64,000 nt of DNA from Verpa conica (lineage: Eukaryota; Ascomycota; Pezizomycetes; Pezizales; Morchellaceae). The position numbers and the translations under genes are program-made. The stretch is from assembly GCA_033030425.1 (NCBI GenBank), contig JAUFSD010000007.1, positions 558,001-622,000 of the forward strand, written 5' to 3'. Under the pieces are notes generated by a model. It saw nothing but the letters and a program-made list of their open reading frames with translations. It was not told the DNA's origin and did no database searches. This document shows positions 37,101 to 50,013 of the stretch, piece after piece (the stretch's first letter is position 1; every line of letters starts with the position of its first letter).

Positions 37101-37676
37101 AGGTGGCTCCGGTGGAAAAGGACGAGCGAACGAGAACGAGAGAACAAAGGAAATAGTGGGGATGAGGGGGAGGGGGAGGAGGAGGAAGGAGAGGGAGAGG
37201 GAGAGAGTGATTTGAGATAACTCTCACGAGGGGCGTATCTACTGGTCAAGGGACGGCCTCATAGATAAAACACAAGGCCTCGACTGCCAGCTGACAGTGG
37301 CCCGGAGGCTTTCCACAGTCATGGCTATGGGGGTGGATCTAACAAGAACTCTCCAAATCGTCGGATTCGACAAACCATTGGAGCCCGGTTTCCCCGGACC
37401 AGAACGCGCACATAGCTAATCCGTTCTCGAGTTCCGTAGCTCTTTAGGCGTAACGCTACATGTCCATATCTCTTCGTGCTCGGGCGACTGCTCAAGTGTA
37501 CCTGAGTTACTCAGCCTGTGGGTCGCTCGTAGTTCAGCGCCCACCCCCTAGTCTCAGTCACACATGGGTGTTCTGCTCTATTGTTCTGTACACATATACA
37601 ACTAAATAAATAGACCAGTGCCTCCCCCCCCAATCTGTCGAATCTCCCATCCCCTCCCGTATTTCCTTTCGCTCAG
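31131..37676. other. Gene-poor tract
   Basis: T-rich DNA to about 31900 probably includes the kinase 3' UTR. Beyond it lies AT-rich, stop-dense DNA to about 35900. Purine-rich DNA (GGGAGA repeats at 37160-37210) then leads to the Nma111 promoter. A 144-codon minus frame at 36321-36755 has no recognisable motif. No RNA gene was found. Confidence 0.5.
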
Positions 37677-37682
37677 TATAAA
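37677..37682 (+). promoter_or_regulatory. TATA box of the Nma111 gene
   Basis: TATAAA followed by a C/T-rich stretch (to about 37790), 168 bp before the ATG. A good fungal core-promoter layout. Confidence 0.5.
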
Positions 37683-37849
37683 GAGACCCCCTTATCTGGT
37701 CTTCCCCTTCACTCACTTTACTATCTATCACCATAGCTCACCGGTGTCTCCCTCACTTGCTTTTGAAGCATCCAGCTGCTACTCTCCCTAAACGTTGCTA
37801 TTCCCTACATCGTTTTCGTAATATCTATACTCCCTCTATATTGGTGAAC

Positions 37850-40800
37850 ATGGAGGACCCCAATACGGCCAATGTTCGGCCTTCACAGAATCTCCAGGTG
37901 GCCCCTGCCGAGAATATTGTAAAAACCCCTCAGGTTCCCATCCCTGATTCAGCCCTGCGACATCATCAATCTCGCGACGATGGTTCCTATTTCCCACTAC
38001 AGGTCGGCAACGAGCTGGCAATTTCCACATCTCCTACACACTCTGGTAGTCTCGGTATTCCCAGAGTCGAGCTTAAGCAGGCCCTGAAGAAAGAACTGAA
38101 AAAGAAGAAGAAGGTTGCTTTGGCCACTGTTCCTGCACAGAAAGATGAATCCGAGGTTGAGCCAGAATCTTCTGAGGAGGAGGAGAAGCCCATCCTTGAG
38201 ATTCAGACCCCAAGGATTGAGCAGCCTATTCCAGAAGTTAGAAAAATGCCTGTCCCTACGTCGCCGCTATCTAGAAGTATGTCAGCGCTGAGCTTTACTT
38301 CCAATCACAGCGCTATGTCAACTGCCTCCCAGTCTGATAAAGAGACTTGGGATAGGACAATTGCTCGCGTGATCAACGGTATTGTGTCAATTAAAGCGAC
38401 AACGACTCGGCCATTTGATACCGAGTCTGCCGGGGATTACACGGCAACAGGGTTCGTTATCTCGAAGAAACACGGGTTGATCCTATCAAACCGGCATGTT
38501 GTTTCGCCAGCGCCTATCACTTCGGTTGCTGTATTTGTCAATTACGAGGAGATCCCATGCTACCCTGTTTATCGCGACCCAATCCACGACTTCGGGGTGT
38601 TTCGGTATGATCCAGCAAAGTTGAAGCACATCAATGTCGAGGAGATTGAGCTCCGCCCGGACTTGGCGAGAGTTGGTGAGGACATCAAGGTCGTTGGTAA
38701 CGACGCAGGCGAGAAGCTCTCGATTCTTGGCTCCACCCTTGCTAGGCTTGACCGACACGCCCCGAGCTATGGCGTAGATTCCTACAATGATTTCAACACC
38801 TTTTACATGCAAGCCGCTTCTGGTACTTCTGGTGGATCTTCTGGCTCACCTGTTTTAAACATCCATGGCCAAGCCATCGCTTTGAATGCTGGTGGAAGTA
38901 ACTCCTCACAAAGCTCTTTCTATCTTCCTTTAGATCGAGTCGTCCGCGCAGTTGAAAAAATCAAGAGGGGAGAGCGGGTGAGCCGTGGTACACTTCAGAC
39001 TGAGTTCCTCCATACTAGCTACGATGAGCTGCGGAGGCTCGGATTGAAGGAAGAGGTCGAGGAAGAATGCAGGGCTAGAAATGCAAGCGCAACCGGATTG
39101 CTTAGTGTGGTTAGAGTCCTCAAGGGCGGACCTGCGAGTTCAGACAGGAAGCGCGCCGAATCGAAGGAAGAAGTTGTTCCCGAGGGTGTTACCAGGGTCT
39201 CTGGATTGGAACCAGGCGATATCCTTTTTACATGCAACGGAGAGTACATCACAAGTTTCATCGCTCTATGGAGCATCATTGATGATAGCGTTGGGAAAGA
39301 TATTGTTCTAGATATTTTTAGATCTGGAAAAGAAGGACAGTCGGGCCCTAGGGGTAAGCTGCAGGTCGTCTGCACCGTTCAGGACCTTCATGCCATCACT
39401 CCTAACCGGTTTCTGGAGATTGGAGGCGCCGTGATTCATGATCTAAGTTACCAGGTCGGGAGAAGCCACAATGTGGAATTAGGGACTGGTGTTTTCTGTG
39501 CAGGTTTGTTTTTTACATTTTTCTTGTTTATCACTTCGTACTGTCACTAACATTCTTGGTAGCCTCTGGATTTCTCCTATGGTCTTCGTGGAGTAGAGAC
39601 TTCCTCATTACACATGTCGCCGGAAAGCCAACAAAAAACCTTAATCAATTTATCGAGGTGTTCAAGTCTATCCCTGATTACGAGCGGGTTCCGTTCATGA
39701 CGAGATCCATGGGTAGGAATGAGGACCAGATGCTGATGGTTGATATCGACCGCCATTTCTTCCTCGGGGCTTTGTTCGAAAGGGATGACGCTGTCGGAAC
39801 CTGGATTAGACGAGAATTAGAACCAGCACCGCCGAAACAAATTGAGGCCAAGAAGGAAGAAGAAGAGGAGGTAACTATTGAAGAGGATGAAGAGGAGGAT
39901 GCCGAAGATGTAGGCTTGGACAAGATTAAGTCTGCTCTCGTCAACGTCGTATGCCGCCTTCCATACTCCATTTATGGCCACACTTCCGCATCCAATTATT
40001 CAGGTGTCGGCATGATCGTCTCCCTTTCTCCAATCCCACTTGTACTCTTCGATCGGTCGTCTGTTCCAACTGAGATGCTCGATATCCGTCTCACCGTTTC
40101 CAACAAGAACATTCCTGGCCGTGTTGTCTATATGGGTCAGTTTGCGCTCGTCACTTTTGATAGTGACCTTTTGCCCAAGAATGTCACCGTGCCAGAGTGG
40201 GATGAAAAGCCCCTCAAGGTCCGTGATGAAGTTAGGGTTGTTGGCTTGACCAGCGATCAACTTCTAGTTCAGAAGGAAACCTCAATTGCCTCTATCGGTG
40301 TCAACTTCAATACTTGGCAATGCAATCCTCCGCGCCACAGATTGCTTAACATTGAGAATATCAATGTTGCTGAGTCTTCTGGCTGCTGGGGTGGTGTCAT
40401 TGTCCGCAAGCCCACCAAGGATGCCTCAGATGAAGAGAAGAGGAGCTTGAAGGTGGCCGCGTATTACATGGCCGTTTCATCTCAGAACAAGACTGGAGAC
40501 GATTCTTATTGGACTCAGGGCCTCGATATCAGACGCTACGTCCTCCCAGTCGTCGCTCGTATTAACGAAGAGAACGGACAAGGGCCAACCGAGCCACCTC
40601 GTCGCGACCTCGGAATCGAGTTCTCTGACATGCCACTCGCTACAGTTTCTACTATGGGCTTATCCCAGAAGCGCTTCGATGCATATGTGAAGGCTGCAAA
40701 GAAGATCCGTGGTGTGCCTCGACCTCTTATCGTCGAATCACGACTTCGACCAACCCCGACGCCGGCAGAAGATGAGGAAAAGGCCCCTAAGATCGCTGAC

Positions 40801-41382
40801 ATTGTTCTCGAGATTGACGGGAAGCCCATTCATCGGGTATCTCAACTTGCCGAACTTGACCTTGATACAAAGGAGTCTGTCGAGATGGTCGTTCTCAGAG
40901 GCAGATCAGAAATTACTCTGACAGTACCCACAACTCGCGCATATCCTACCACCGGAACCCATGTAGTTCAGTTCTTTGGTGCAATCGTTCACGCGACACA
41001 TGCAGCTGTGCTAGAGCAGGTCGATTCGAAGAATCCCTCCCCTCTGATTCCTGTTTCAACTCCTGGTGTCTACGTTGGTGGTGTCTCATATGGGTCACCA
41101 GCGTTAGATAACATCAGACCAACCCACTGGGTCCTCGAAGTTGATGGCGTCTCTGTCGGTAGCATTGAGGATCTTGTAGACGTTGTCAAGGCTAAGCAGT
41201 GGAAGACCGGCGAATACATACGTATCAAGCAGGTTAACCGCAAGGGCATTACGAGCGTTGTAAGTGTTAAGGTCGACGAGAGATTTTGGCCTGTATTGGC
41301 GTGGAAGCGTGAGGATAGTGGTGCGAGGAGGTGGATACAGGAGAGGATCAGTGGAATTGAGTTTGTAGAAGGAAGCATTTAG
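37850..41382 (+). CDS. NMA111: Pro-apoptotic HtrA-like serine protease Nma111
   Basis: Nuclear protein-quality-control protease of the tandem HtrA type; yeast Nma111 promotes apoptosis-like death. Exons 37850-39503 and 39563-41382 (59-bp intron, CACTAAC branch); 1157 aa. Residues 1-150 are a charged, disordered extension with a lysine-rich stretch (KKELKKKKK) that could be a nuclear signal. The first protease domain has the triad His216 (SNRHVVS), Asp247 (IHDFGV) and Ser331 (GGSSGSPVL), followed by PDZ domains (GLEPGDILF). The second half repeats a protease-like fold lacking the nucleophile ([10 protein letters not shown]), then further PDZ-like segments ([11 protein letters not shown]). An acidic linker ([18 protein letters not shown]) separates the halves. 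The start is the first ATG; the open frame upstream begins only with TTG. Confidence 0.95.
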
Positions 41383-44230
41383 ATATTTTATCTATGGTTT
41401 GTGTCGTGTTTATGTTTGGGTTGGGTCGGTCGGTTGGGGTTATGTTATCATTTTGGTTAGGGTTCTGGGGCTTGTGGTATGGGCACGGTTTTAACTTCTT
41501 TTTCTTCTCTTCTTAATTCTTTTGGGTTTGTTCTGTTATTCTTTCTTAATTACTTTTTTGGTATTCTGTTCTGTTAGATGTCACTTCCTCTATATCTTTA
41601 TATTTTAGTTTCTTGATGATTTATGAACTAGATTCCCGGTTAGTATAGAGTTATAGCTAGATCTACTCTACCACTTTATAGACGAGTTAAATAATAAATT
41701 CGTTTGTTCTTAAAAATTGATTTTTTCTGCTGGGCTTGACATTATTGTATTCCTGATACTCTGTTACGCTAATGGGTAAACATACATTAACATGTGAGAA
41801 GCTATATATGCAGTAAATATTTACTCTATAATCCCAGGGGATAGTAGGATAAATACTAACTGACAGACAGTGTTAGCTTTTGCTAAAGATTCTCGCTGGC
41901 CCTGATTCGTCTCTAAACAACTAGGTCTAACTGCTTTTGTATAGCTGGGAGGCTATAAGTGGCTGGCTGCAAGATCCTAACTAGTACATGTAGCCTATTA
42001 TAGTAGGCAGTGAGGTTTACATATAGATAAGAATATAAAAGTGGCCGATTCTATAGTTAATAGAGATTTTAGTCCTATGGTAAATTATAATTCATGACTG
42101 TTGGGTAGAGAAATTAAGAGTAATCCTCTATGTTTGGTCTGACGGCATCCATGTACTTATGATTAATTCGTTTATTCGGGTCTGACGGCATAGAATGGGG
42201 TTAAGATTTTTATTTTATTCCTTTCACCCTCTTGCCACCTGGCAAACAAAAAATTCTCCTAATGATAGCTCCCTCCCCCCTTACTGGCTGTATACGCTTA
42301 ACCCTTAGACGGCACAAACAACCAGACTTATTCTTATCTCCACCTCCACCTCCCCACCTCCCCACTTCCAACCTGATCGCTACACAACATCGTAAGCAAA
42401 CTCAAATCTATGGAGCAAGACAAAGATAGTGTATAGCTGGGGTTATCGAACCTGCAGAAATCAGCATACCGCTGGTGGACGAGATAGAGCTACTGAATAC
42501 TGTATCTTCTATCAACTTTCCTGATTTGGTAAGTGGGCGATGGCTATGAAATCGGCGCTCTAATACTCACTACAATTTATTAGCAAATATTCATACTACT
42601 TGTGACATTGTGATAGGTATCTAGATAAAAACCTACACTTGACATACGGAGGGGATATAATTGTGTTTGTGCTGTTCTGACATATCATAGGAAGAGCTTA
42701 ACCTAACGTATACCAACAAGAAAAACCTTAAGCTAGATGAGTTTTTCTAGATGCTTGTTCGGACTTACCTCTAGTGATTGATAGCCGGGGGCAATAGTGG
42801 CTGTTTAATGCTGGAATTATTATTATTTTATTAGAGGTACGTATATCTACTCTATTCCTGTTCTTACGCCTCAAGGTTTATAACAATGGGATGTAATTTA
42901 GATGACGGAAATCCCTCCTGTATAGTTGACCATTGGAGATAGAAATATAGAAAGCTTGTTCATTGGTAACTGGGAATAACTATTACACCAATGCCCACCT
43001 ATGGTGTCAAGATATCTAAAGCAGACTTAAAGCGGATATCCACCAGGAAGAGTTCCTCAAATTTAGAAAAATCCACAATACATTTAACACAAGTGACATT
43101 CGGTGCCGATACGCCATTGAAATCCAACTGATAGCTATAGTATCAGCGGCATAACACAATATTGCTAGGCCGTTTCCAAATTGACGGTATATATTTCAGA
43201 TTAGGCCATATTCTCGCTCTATAGATCACTGATAAGCAATACTCCTAGATTTATAGCTCATTAGCAGAATTACCGAATATTTAGCAAAGGGTTAATTTTC
43301 AAAAGGTGTATTTCAGGTATCAGGCCTGCTCCACTAAGAGCAAGCTGCCTTTATATATACAAGATATTTACTCCAAGGGATACTCGCTTTTGACCTAGCT
43401 ACTCCTTGTGCGAGGGGAGGGTCATTTGGTTTTGATCACTTTTTCTGGAAGTATCTTTGAATAACAATCGAAGTTAGCTGTTACCTAGCCCTAAAAGAGA
43501 CCTAGGAGAAAGTCGTTCTATTCGCGCATCTAGGCCCGGAAAATTTCCTCTTAAAAGAGAGGTATAGGTCAAATAGTCAATTGAAGGACGTTTTATGGTA
43601 CTACTTTAGTCGATACAAGTGCAGCATCCTGCTTTGGTTTTCCTATATATAATACCTGTTTTTACCGTAGTAGGTAGTTTTTACAGTTTCTGTATATGTG
43701 TAGCTTGGAAACGCAATAGATTGTTTGGCACGGGTAAGTTTCGGTAAAACTACAGCTAGTGTTCACCGAGCAACAATATTTCGACACTAATCAGTGGTTT
43801 CTAATTTATGTATTAGAAAGATAAGCTGGCGTTAGGGACAATGGGGGGGGGGAGCGGCTGAGTAGTATAAAGGGGTGGGCATGTTAGTTTATGTAAAGAA
43901 GGAATATGTCTATAAAGCAATGTACGGGACTGATAGTGCATGAAATATTTTTGAGGTTATAGCCTCCAATAAAGCATGCATACAATTTAGCCAATCACCC
44001 TCGCTGTCATTTCTCAGCATTTGAAGACTCTTCATTGTGGAGATACCGGTACGCCAGACGGCCGAGTATCCGTTCCTGGGTTCCTAGTTAAGCTTAGATA
44101 CCAAACCCGGAAGGCCAGCAAATTCCCGGTGAGGCATTTCCGTGGGATGAAAGAGAGAAAGAGAGCCTAATCTTATCAGATGAAACCGCGTTCCGGGTAC
44201 CCGCATTAATAAATCTCTCACCACCTATTT
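41383..44230. other. Gene-poor tract
   Basis: T-rich 3' flank of NMA111 to about 41620, then AT-rich DNA. A 13-base direct repeat (GGTCTGACGGCAT) occurs at 42136-42148 and 42179-42191. No supported gene or RNA. Confidence 0.5.
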
Positions 44231-44365
44231 AACATTCATTAAGTAGAGTTCCAACACACACTTTCTTTCTCTTTCTTCTACCCTTCCTTTCTCCTTTTTG
44301 AAAAATTACTTCTTGATCGTTTACTCGTTCGGGAAAGAAAAGAATTCACGATTTTACGCCCCATC

Positions 44366-45423
44366 ATGATTTCCTCCCTCCTGCCACTCCTTCTCCTGGC
44401 TTCCCAGGTTGTAGCAGTTCCTAATGTCGCGCGCCGCGCTGGAACATCTACTGGTGCAGCAGACGCTTCGACCACTGAGGCACCAGCAACCTGGGTTAGC
44501 GTCTACGATGATGGCACCGCGTCGACCTTTACCGAGCATGTAACCACAAATACCGCCGGGCAGACCACGACTGTCGATGTGCAACCTACAGGCTCATCTG
44601 TTCCTGATGACTCTGAGGATATATTCGCGAAATGCGATAAGACCAAATATGAGCTTACCGCTACGGGCAACAAACAACCATGGATTCCATTTTGCGCACC
44701 ACACAATGGAACTAGTTGGTGGTATACGGGGAAATACTACGTTACTTGGAACCCGAGCTACTGGGCAAGGAACAGCACAGTTAAGATCGTGTTGAATTAC
44801 GTGACTTATGGAGGTGCTGGGAGGATTGTAGACTCTGTAAGCACACCAACCGCATAGCTTAGAAAGTATTCAAGTACTAACGAAAACAACAACAGTGGGA
44901 TACCCAAAATTCATTCGGTCTCTACGCCATTACACCATCCCAAGATTGGCTCCTCAACCAAACCGCTCTCGATAGTGGTGATAAGATCAAGCTTTCGTCT
45001 CAGCCTATGTTCTTCACCATCGCGGACTCCGATCCTTCGTCAACCAATAACATACAATCCGGTCCCACCATCATCCTTACAGCAACCCCCACTGCATCTC
45101 CTATAGATACTTCTCCAAACAATCGTCCTCCACCTAGTACACTCGGTCTGGCAGTCGGTCTCCCACTAATCGCAGTGTTTGTTTTTGGGACTATCTGTTG
45201 CCTTCACTTCTGCATGCGGAATAAGCGCAAGGTTGGCCCTGTGTCAATTGGTGGTGGGCGAAGACACTTCTCCAAGCGTGGTTATAACGGACGTGCTGAG
45301 AGGAGGAAGAAGGCAGCGATGGGGGGACAAGCAGCTTATAGAGATGATGTGGATGGCCAGATTACACCTGTTGATACCAGGAGCGCAGAGTGGGAGCTGG
45401 CGAATGTCAAGGGAGGAAAATAA
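44366..45423 (+). CDS. Type I membrane glycoprotein, tentatively Psg1 (YKL077W)-like
   Basis: Exons 44366-44836 and 44896-45423, 59-bp intron (GTAAGC, GTACTAACG branch, AACAG); 332 aa. Signal peptide MISSLLPLLLLASQVVA. A Ser/Thr-rich linker with a Kex2-like ARR site follows. Then a lumenal domain with PWIPFCAPHNGTSWWYTGKY and YYVTWNPSYW and, after the splice, SWDTQNSFGLYAIT. This order (FCxPxxG, YYVTWxP, N-S-F/Y-G) recalls a fungal ER/Golgi family related to yeast Psg1, which supports maturation of the proton pump Pma1; assignment is from memory of motifs. One membrane span (LGLAVGLPLIAVFVFGTICC) and a basic cytoplasmic tail (RNKRKVG, RAERRKKA). Several N-glycosylation sequons. Promoter region 44230-44365 has a C/T-rich stretch. 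Convergent with the aminotransferase. Confidence 0.75.
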
Positions 45424-46079
45424 AGTGTGAATGGAGAGGATGATATTTGAGTTATGTTCTTGATACATTAGCTTTAGTTACTATTTACTATTAGTATGTA
45501 CGCTGAGGGAGAGTGTGTTTATATAGACACGAGAAAAAGTCTTACCCATGTATGATAATTATGGTTATACGAAAGATATCAATAATGCTTCTTGGCTGCT
45601 GTAGAGGAGATAAGACAAAATTGTGCAATGCGAACTAAGCTTAAATGTGCACAGACGTGAGATCGCCAGGTGGGTCCGTGTACTGATAAGCATGGTTAGT
45701 CGGTAGGGAGAAAAACACCAAAGATACTGTGAGATAGGAACCGGATTGCGATATTGCCAGTCCCAGTATTCCATATCCCATTTTTAACCAGGGAAAGCTG
45801 GTATAGTAGTAAATATTACGAAGGGTAGCCCACCACCAACCGCAGCACGCAGTAGGTAGCTACTACAGGTAGAATGGTAGCCATATAGAATAAAGCTAAT
45901 GTCTAGCGAAGCTTTTAGTCGCTGATACCAACCGCTAGTCACGTCTTTAGAAAGTTGAAATTTGTTCTTTTTGGTATCCAGTCATAATGGGTCACTCGAA
46001 TTTTCACTCAGCTCGAAATCCTCGAAGAATGCACGTCAACATTCTCTATAAGCAAACCGTAGTCCCTAATTAGCCTCTC
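45424..46079. other. Intergenic region between convergent genes
   Basis: Contains the 3' flanks of the membrane glycoprotein and the aminotransferase. No ORF with support and no obvious repeat. Confidence 0.5.
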
Positions 46080-47644
46080 TCAACTCCTATCTGTCTTCTC
46101 CCACCGCTCCACAGCTAGTCCTAACCTTCTCATACCTTCTACAGCAGCATCCTGACTACTATAGCTTACCGAAATTCTAATCCACCTATCTCCCCACCCA
46201 AATCTATTATTTTCCCCTGGGCATTCAGTAATATCACCATTCATAACCACTACACCACCTACTTCCTCGCCGTCAGACCCATCAGAGCCCTTAGCAGCCA
46301 TCTTAGTGATCTCCCGGGCGTCGTACTTGGGAGGTAATCCCACCCACATGAAGAACCCACCGTTCCCACCACAAATCTCCGTTTTCTCAGGAAGGTATTG
46401 GCATATAGCAGACTTGATAGCCTTACATCGGGCTGTGTAGTGCTTTTGGAGGTTAGAGATCACGGTGTCGATTATACGGGTCGAGATGAGATGATGGATG
46501 AGTGTTGACGTAAAATGGGATGGGTCACCACCCTGCATAAGTTAGATTCATAGTATTCTTTGAATGAAAGGAAGAACATACACTAATATTTGCGCCCGAT
46601 CCCCCTATCTGTCTCGCTAGTAGCCCCGTAGGTGTCTCAATCCACCCACATCTCAACCCCGGGCCTAATAACTTCGAGAATGAGCAATTGCTAACCGTCA
46701 CTCCGTACTGCCCCACTTCTCCATCATCCAATAGCCCTTCCTCGGTCATAATTTCCCTCTCAACAGTAACCAATCTTGGTAATAGTCGCCCGTCTTTACT
46801 CCCCCGCGCGCTCTTATCCCCCTCATTCCCGAGGAAATCATACACGTCGTCTGATACGATCAACATATCCCATTCTCGTGCAATCTTTACCAATTCGCGA
46901 CGTGTCTCAAGATCCCAGCTTTGACCAGTGGGATTGGAGTATGTCGGGACACAGTAGAGAACAAACTTATAGAGCTGTCTTAAACCATCACGGGAAATAG
47001 GTACGAGGCCGTCGGAGAGAGGAACATCAGGGGTGGTACTGGCGATATGGTTCAGGTGGTGACGGAGGGTAACGAGGTCAATACTAGTACCGGTGGAAGG
47101 GATGGCAGTTAGTTTACCACTGAAGCCAGCATCTGGATTTCTATTAGCCATTGAAGCTTGGGAAGTCATTTCCTGGGAGGTCAAATTAAATACCTTCAAA
47201 TACTTTCGCAGCTAGGAAATAAGTTGGACTGACAAGGAATGCCTGCTTCGTGTATCCGGCTATAGGGCTGGTACATTGCGCCAGGGCGTTCATAAGCCCA
47301 TGAGATGCACCTGTTGTCAAAATGATCCGCTCCCTGATCCACCACTTCCTTAGCAATTGATGTTATCTTTATCCGCAACGCTGCGAGACCTACATTCCTA
47401 TACCCTCCTTCAATTCGTACCGCTCACTCGTCCACTTCCCAATTTCTTTACGGATGGCCTCGTTCCCAAATTCATTACCATAATGTAGTGGGTGTCGGTT
47501 TGTAGCATAACTATCAATTGGTAGGTCTGGGGAGTTCAAAACTATAGAGGCGGCTTCAGCAATTTGTGATGTTGCTAGGAGCTCTGTTGAGGGGTGACCA
47601 CGGAAGAGATTGATGGGCTCTGTCCATAACGGAGGCTCGTCCAT
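46080..47644 (-). CDS. PLP-dependent class I/II aminotransferase
   Basis: Fold-type I aminotransferase acting on an amino acid; substrate not determined. Exons on minus: 47644-47394, 47333-47194, 47132-46582, 46532-46080; introns 60, 61 and 49 bp; 464 aa. Frame closes exactly, and the joins recreate family motifs: ERIILTTGASHGLMNAL after intron 1, KVFEDAGFSGKL after intron 2, GGDPSHFTS after intron 3. Cofactor and active-site features: substrate-side YGNEFGNEAIR, the CVPTYSNPTGQ loop, DDVYDFL, and the Schiff-base lysine in SFSKLLGPGLRCGW. The C-terminal part GGFFMWVGLP and IRISVSYSS match the small domain. Resembles the aromatic/2-aminoadipate group of fungal enzymes. No targeting signal seen; cytosolic by default. 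Confidence 0.9.
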
Positions 47645-48178
47645 ACCAGGCTAAGTAGGGACTGGTATGTGATAAGACTTGGACGTGTCAATTGGACTAA
47701 CCTTTTGTTGAGGGAGAGGAGGGAAAGGCGTAGAGTTGGGAATAAGGATAACAAGAGTCACCATCACCATGGGGATGCGGGGGTGGACATGTGACATGAC
47801 GCGATAACGTGAATATTTAACTTATTCACAGATTCTGTCAGAAATAAATAATTTTCTGCGTATAGCTATAAGTCGTTTAACTAGAATTAGATTGAATTCT
47901 CGTAGGATATCACAAAGCACCGAATGCATCAATCAAAGTCCATAGTTTCTTGCGAATATCAGACATGACAACAGACATGACAACAGAAGAAATGAGCCCA
48001 GATATGCACCACAAAAGATACCGCAATAACTTCCTCCCTACAAAGCCTAGATATTTCCATGCATGCTTCTTCACATGGTATCACACATTCCCCACTTTCG
48101 CTCATACACTAATATTAACCCATGATAACATGGCATTTTCTCCCGCCTCCATAATTCCTCTCTCAAAAACATAACTAC
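47645..48178. other. Intergenic region upstream of the aminotransferase
   Basis: Promoter of the aminotransferase plus the 3' flank of the BAP31-like gene. Contains a 12-base tandem duplication (GACATGACAACA, about 47962-47986). Nothing else recognised. Confidence 0.5.
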
Positions 48179-49105
48179 TTATAGATTTTTCCTTGTGGTG
48201 AATTCGGGAGAATGCTCCTTCTCCAAAGCATTGTAACGGTCACTAAGTTCTCCATACTCTCTGGTCAAGCCTTCAGCCTGCTTCTTGACGATTGCCAACT
48301 CCCTCTCCTTAGCCTCATACTTCTTCTGCAATTCGCTTTCGGCACCGTTTTTGGCATCTTTATTGCTCTGAGCGCGAAGCTCCTTGACGGTTTGCTCGAG
48401 CTTCAATACGTCCAAAATCAAAACATAGGTACGGTTAAGAATGAGTGAGAGGAAAAGAGTGAAGCCGCAAAGGTACCTTAAACCATCCCAATTAGTAAAA
48501 CGGACAAATAGAATATTAGGTGCAAAGGTAACAAACATGTTGCGCTGTGAGTAAAACTTCCTCGCCTGAACCTCCATCCTCTCGTGACCCAACACAGTCT
48601 GTTGCCCACCATTGCGGTCTGTATGTCGGGAGAGTTCACTAGTGACACTATATACACGATTCACAGAATCGATAAATAGGATCAATATAAACACGAAGGT
48701 AATCTAGACACCAGGTGATCGTTAGGCCTCCAATTCCTTAACCCTATACATTGGGAGGTTCTGTAAACATACCTTCATGCCATATTGTAACTTCGCCACG
48801 AATGCATTCTCCGATATGAAGGTAAAAATAGTCTTACGCCATGTGAATGGTAGTGGGAGGATTAGGAGCATGAAAACCCCCATCTCCACAAGAAGGAGGA
48901 AAAACACCTAATTTTCGGGAGCTGTCAGCCTCGTTTTCGTGTCGTTACGTCATAACAGCCCACCACTTCCGCAGCCTCAAGTTCATATAAAATAGTAGGA
49001 GCATATAGGAGCATATAAAAACGCCAGGTGCATGATAAAAAAGTTCCCCCATAAAGCCAGGGTAGATAGGAGGAGTGAACTAACAAGAGTGTAGTAGAGC
49101 GTCAT
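48179..49105 (-). CDS. BAP31/Yet-family ER membrane protein
   Basis: ER membrane chaperone-like cargo receptor, homologous to BAP31 and yeast Yet1/Yet3. Exons on minus: 49105-49085 (only 7 codons, MTLYYTL), 48907-48773, 48703-48537, 48476-48179; introns 177, 69 and 60 bp; 206 aa. The intron at 48477-48536 is in an otherwise open frame, but removing it restores the conserved SQRNMYLCGFTLFLSLILNR. Membrane segments: residues about 1-25 (VEMGVFMLLILPLPF), about 50-65 (ITFVFILILFIDSVNRV) and about 100-120 (CGFTLFLSLILNRTYVLILD). The last 80 residues form a charged coiled coil ending in the dibasic RKNL, a possible ER-retrieval signal. Family length is about 200 aa, so the model is full length. 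Confidence 0.92.
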
Positions 49106-50013
49106 GATATCGAGTTTTCAGCTCAGAACCAAAACAAATGGTAAGTTGTATAGAGGTGTGGTGTAGCTTCCAAAGATGCAAGATGTTGATGAGGATAGCA
49201 GAGAGAGAAGAGGAATGAGGACGGAGGGAAAGAGATGCGGAGGAATAAGGACGACGTGGAGGGATTAAGTCATTTGGGGAACGTGAAAGGTGGCTTTGAT
49301 CTGCCCTGTTTGTGTCAACAAGTTAAAGCCACATTTTGGCTTGGCGTTGGCATATGAATACGTCACCACCTCTCCATGGTCAAACACCCCTCGACAAGGT
49401 ATGAGCGGAACTGCGGGACGGGATATGGATATCCGTAGTCCATACATATACTGGAAGAATTGAATTAGCAGGAATACACATTCGTTAATACTGGATGTAA
49501 AAGGTGCTGTCAACGCATTTGTCCCTTACTGATCAGTGAGGTTACACAGGGAATCCGCCTTGTAACCTGCTATGGAATATGTTTAAACCGGTAATGTATC
49601 GGCAAAAGCTGATTGCAAGATACAGCCTTTATCAGCTGCTGTGCTCATGCTACAGAGGTTTCGATGGGCCGAGGGAAATCCAGGTACCAAAGCTTATCCC
49701 ACGAGCCACAATGACGTCATAGAGTATAGGACCCAGAATAAACCAGAAAGCAGATGTAGGACTGGTTTTATAGGACTTTCCCTGTAAGTATTGACTGATG
49801 GCCGCAGGGATGTTTTAAACTACCGCACACCCTCATACTTTGAGTGTGCATAGTGAAATTCAAGTAGGATATTTATACAATCTACACAGTTTTTTTTTTT
49901 TACTATACAGAAGTAATGGTACACTTGGGTAGCATACCCTTTGTTAAGCAAATTTCCACCCATCGATTCCCAAGATATGGCTAACAGTCAAACTCCTCCG
50001 AATCATACCTCTA
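49106..50013. other. Intergenic region upstream of the BAP31-like gene
   Basis: Presumed promoter and leader of the BAP31-like gene, then AT-rich DNA with a T11 run near 49890. An 82-codon minus frame at 49265-49513 has no recognisable motif. Confidence 0.5.
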
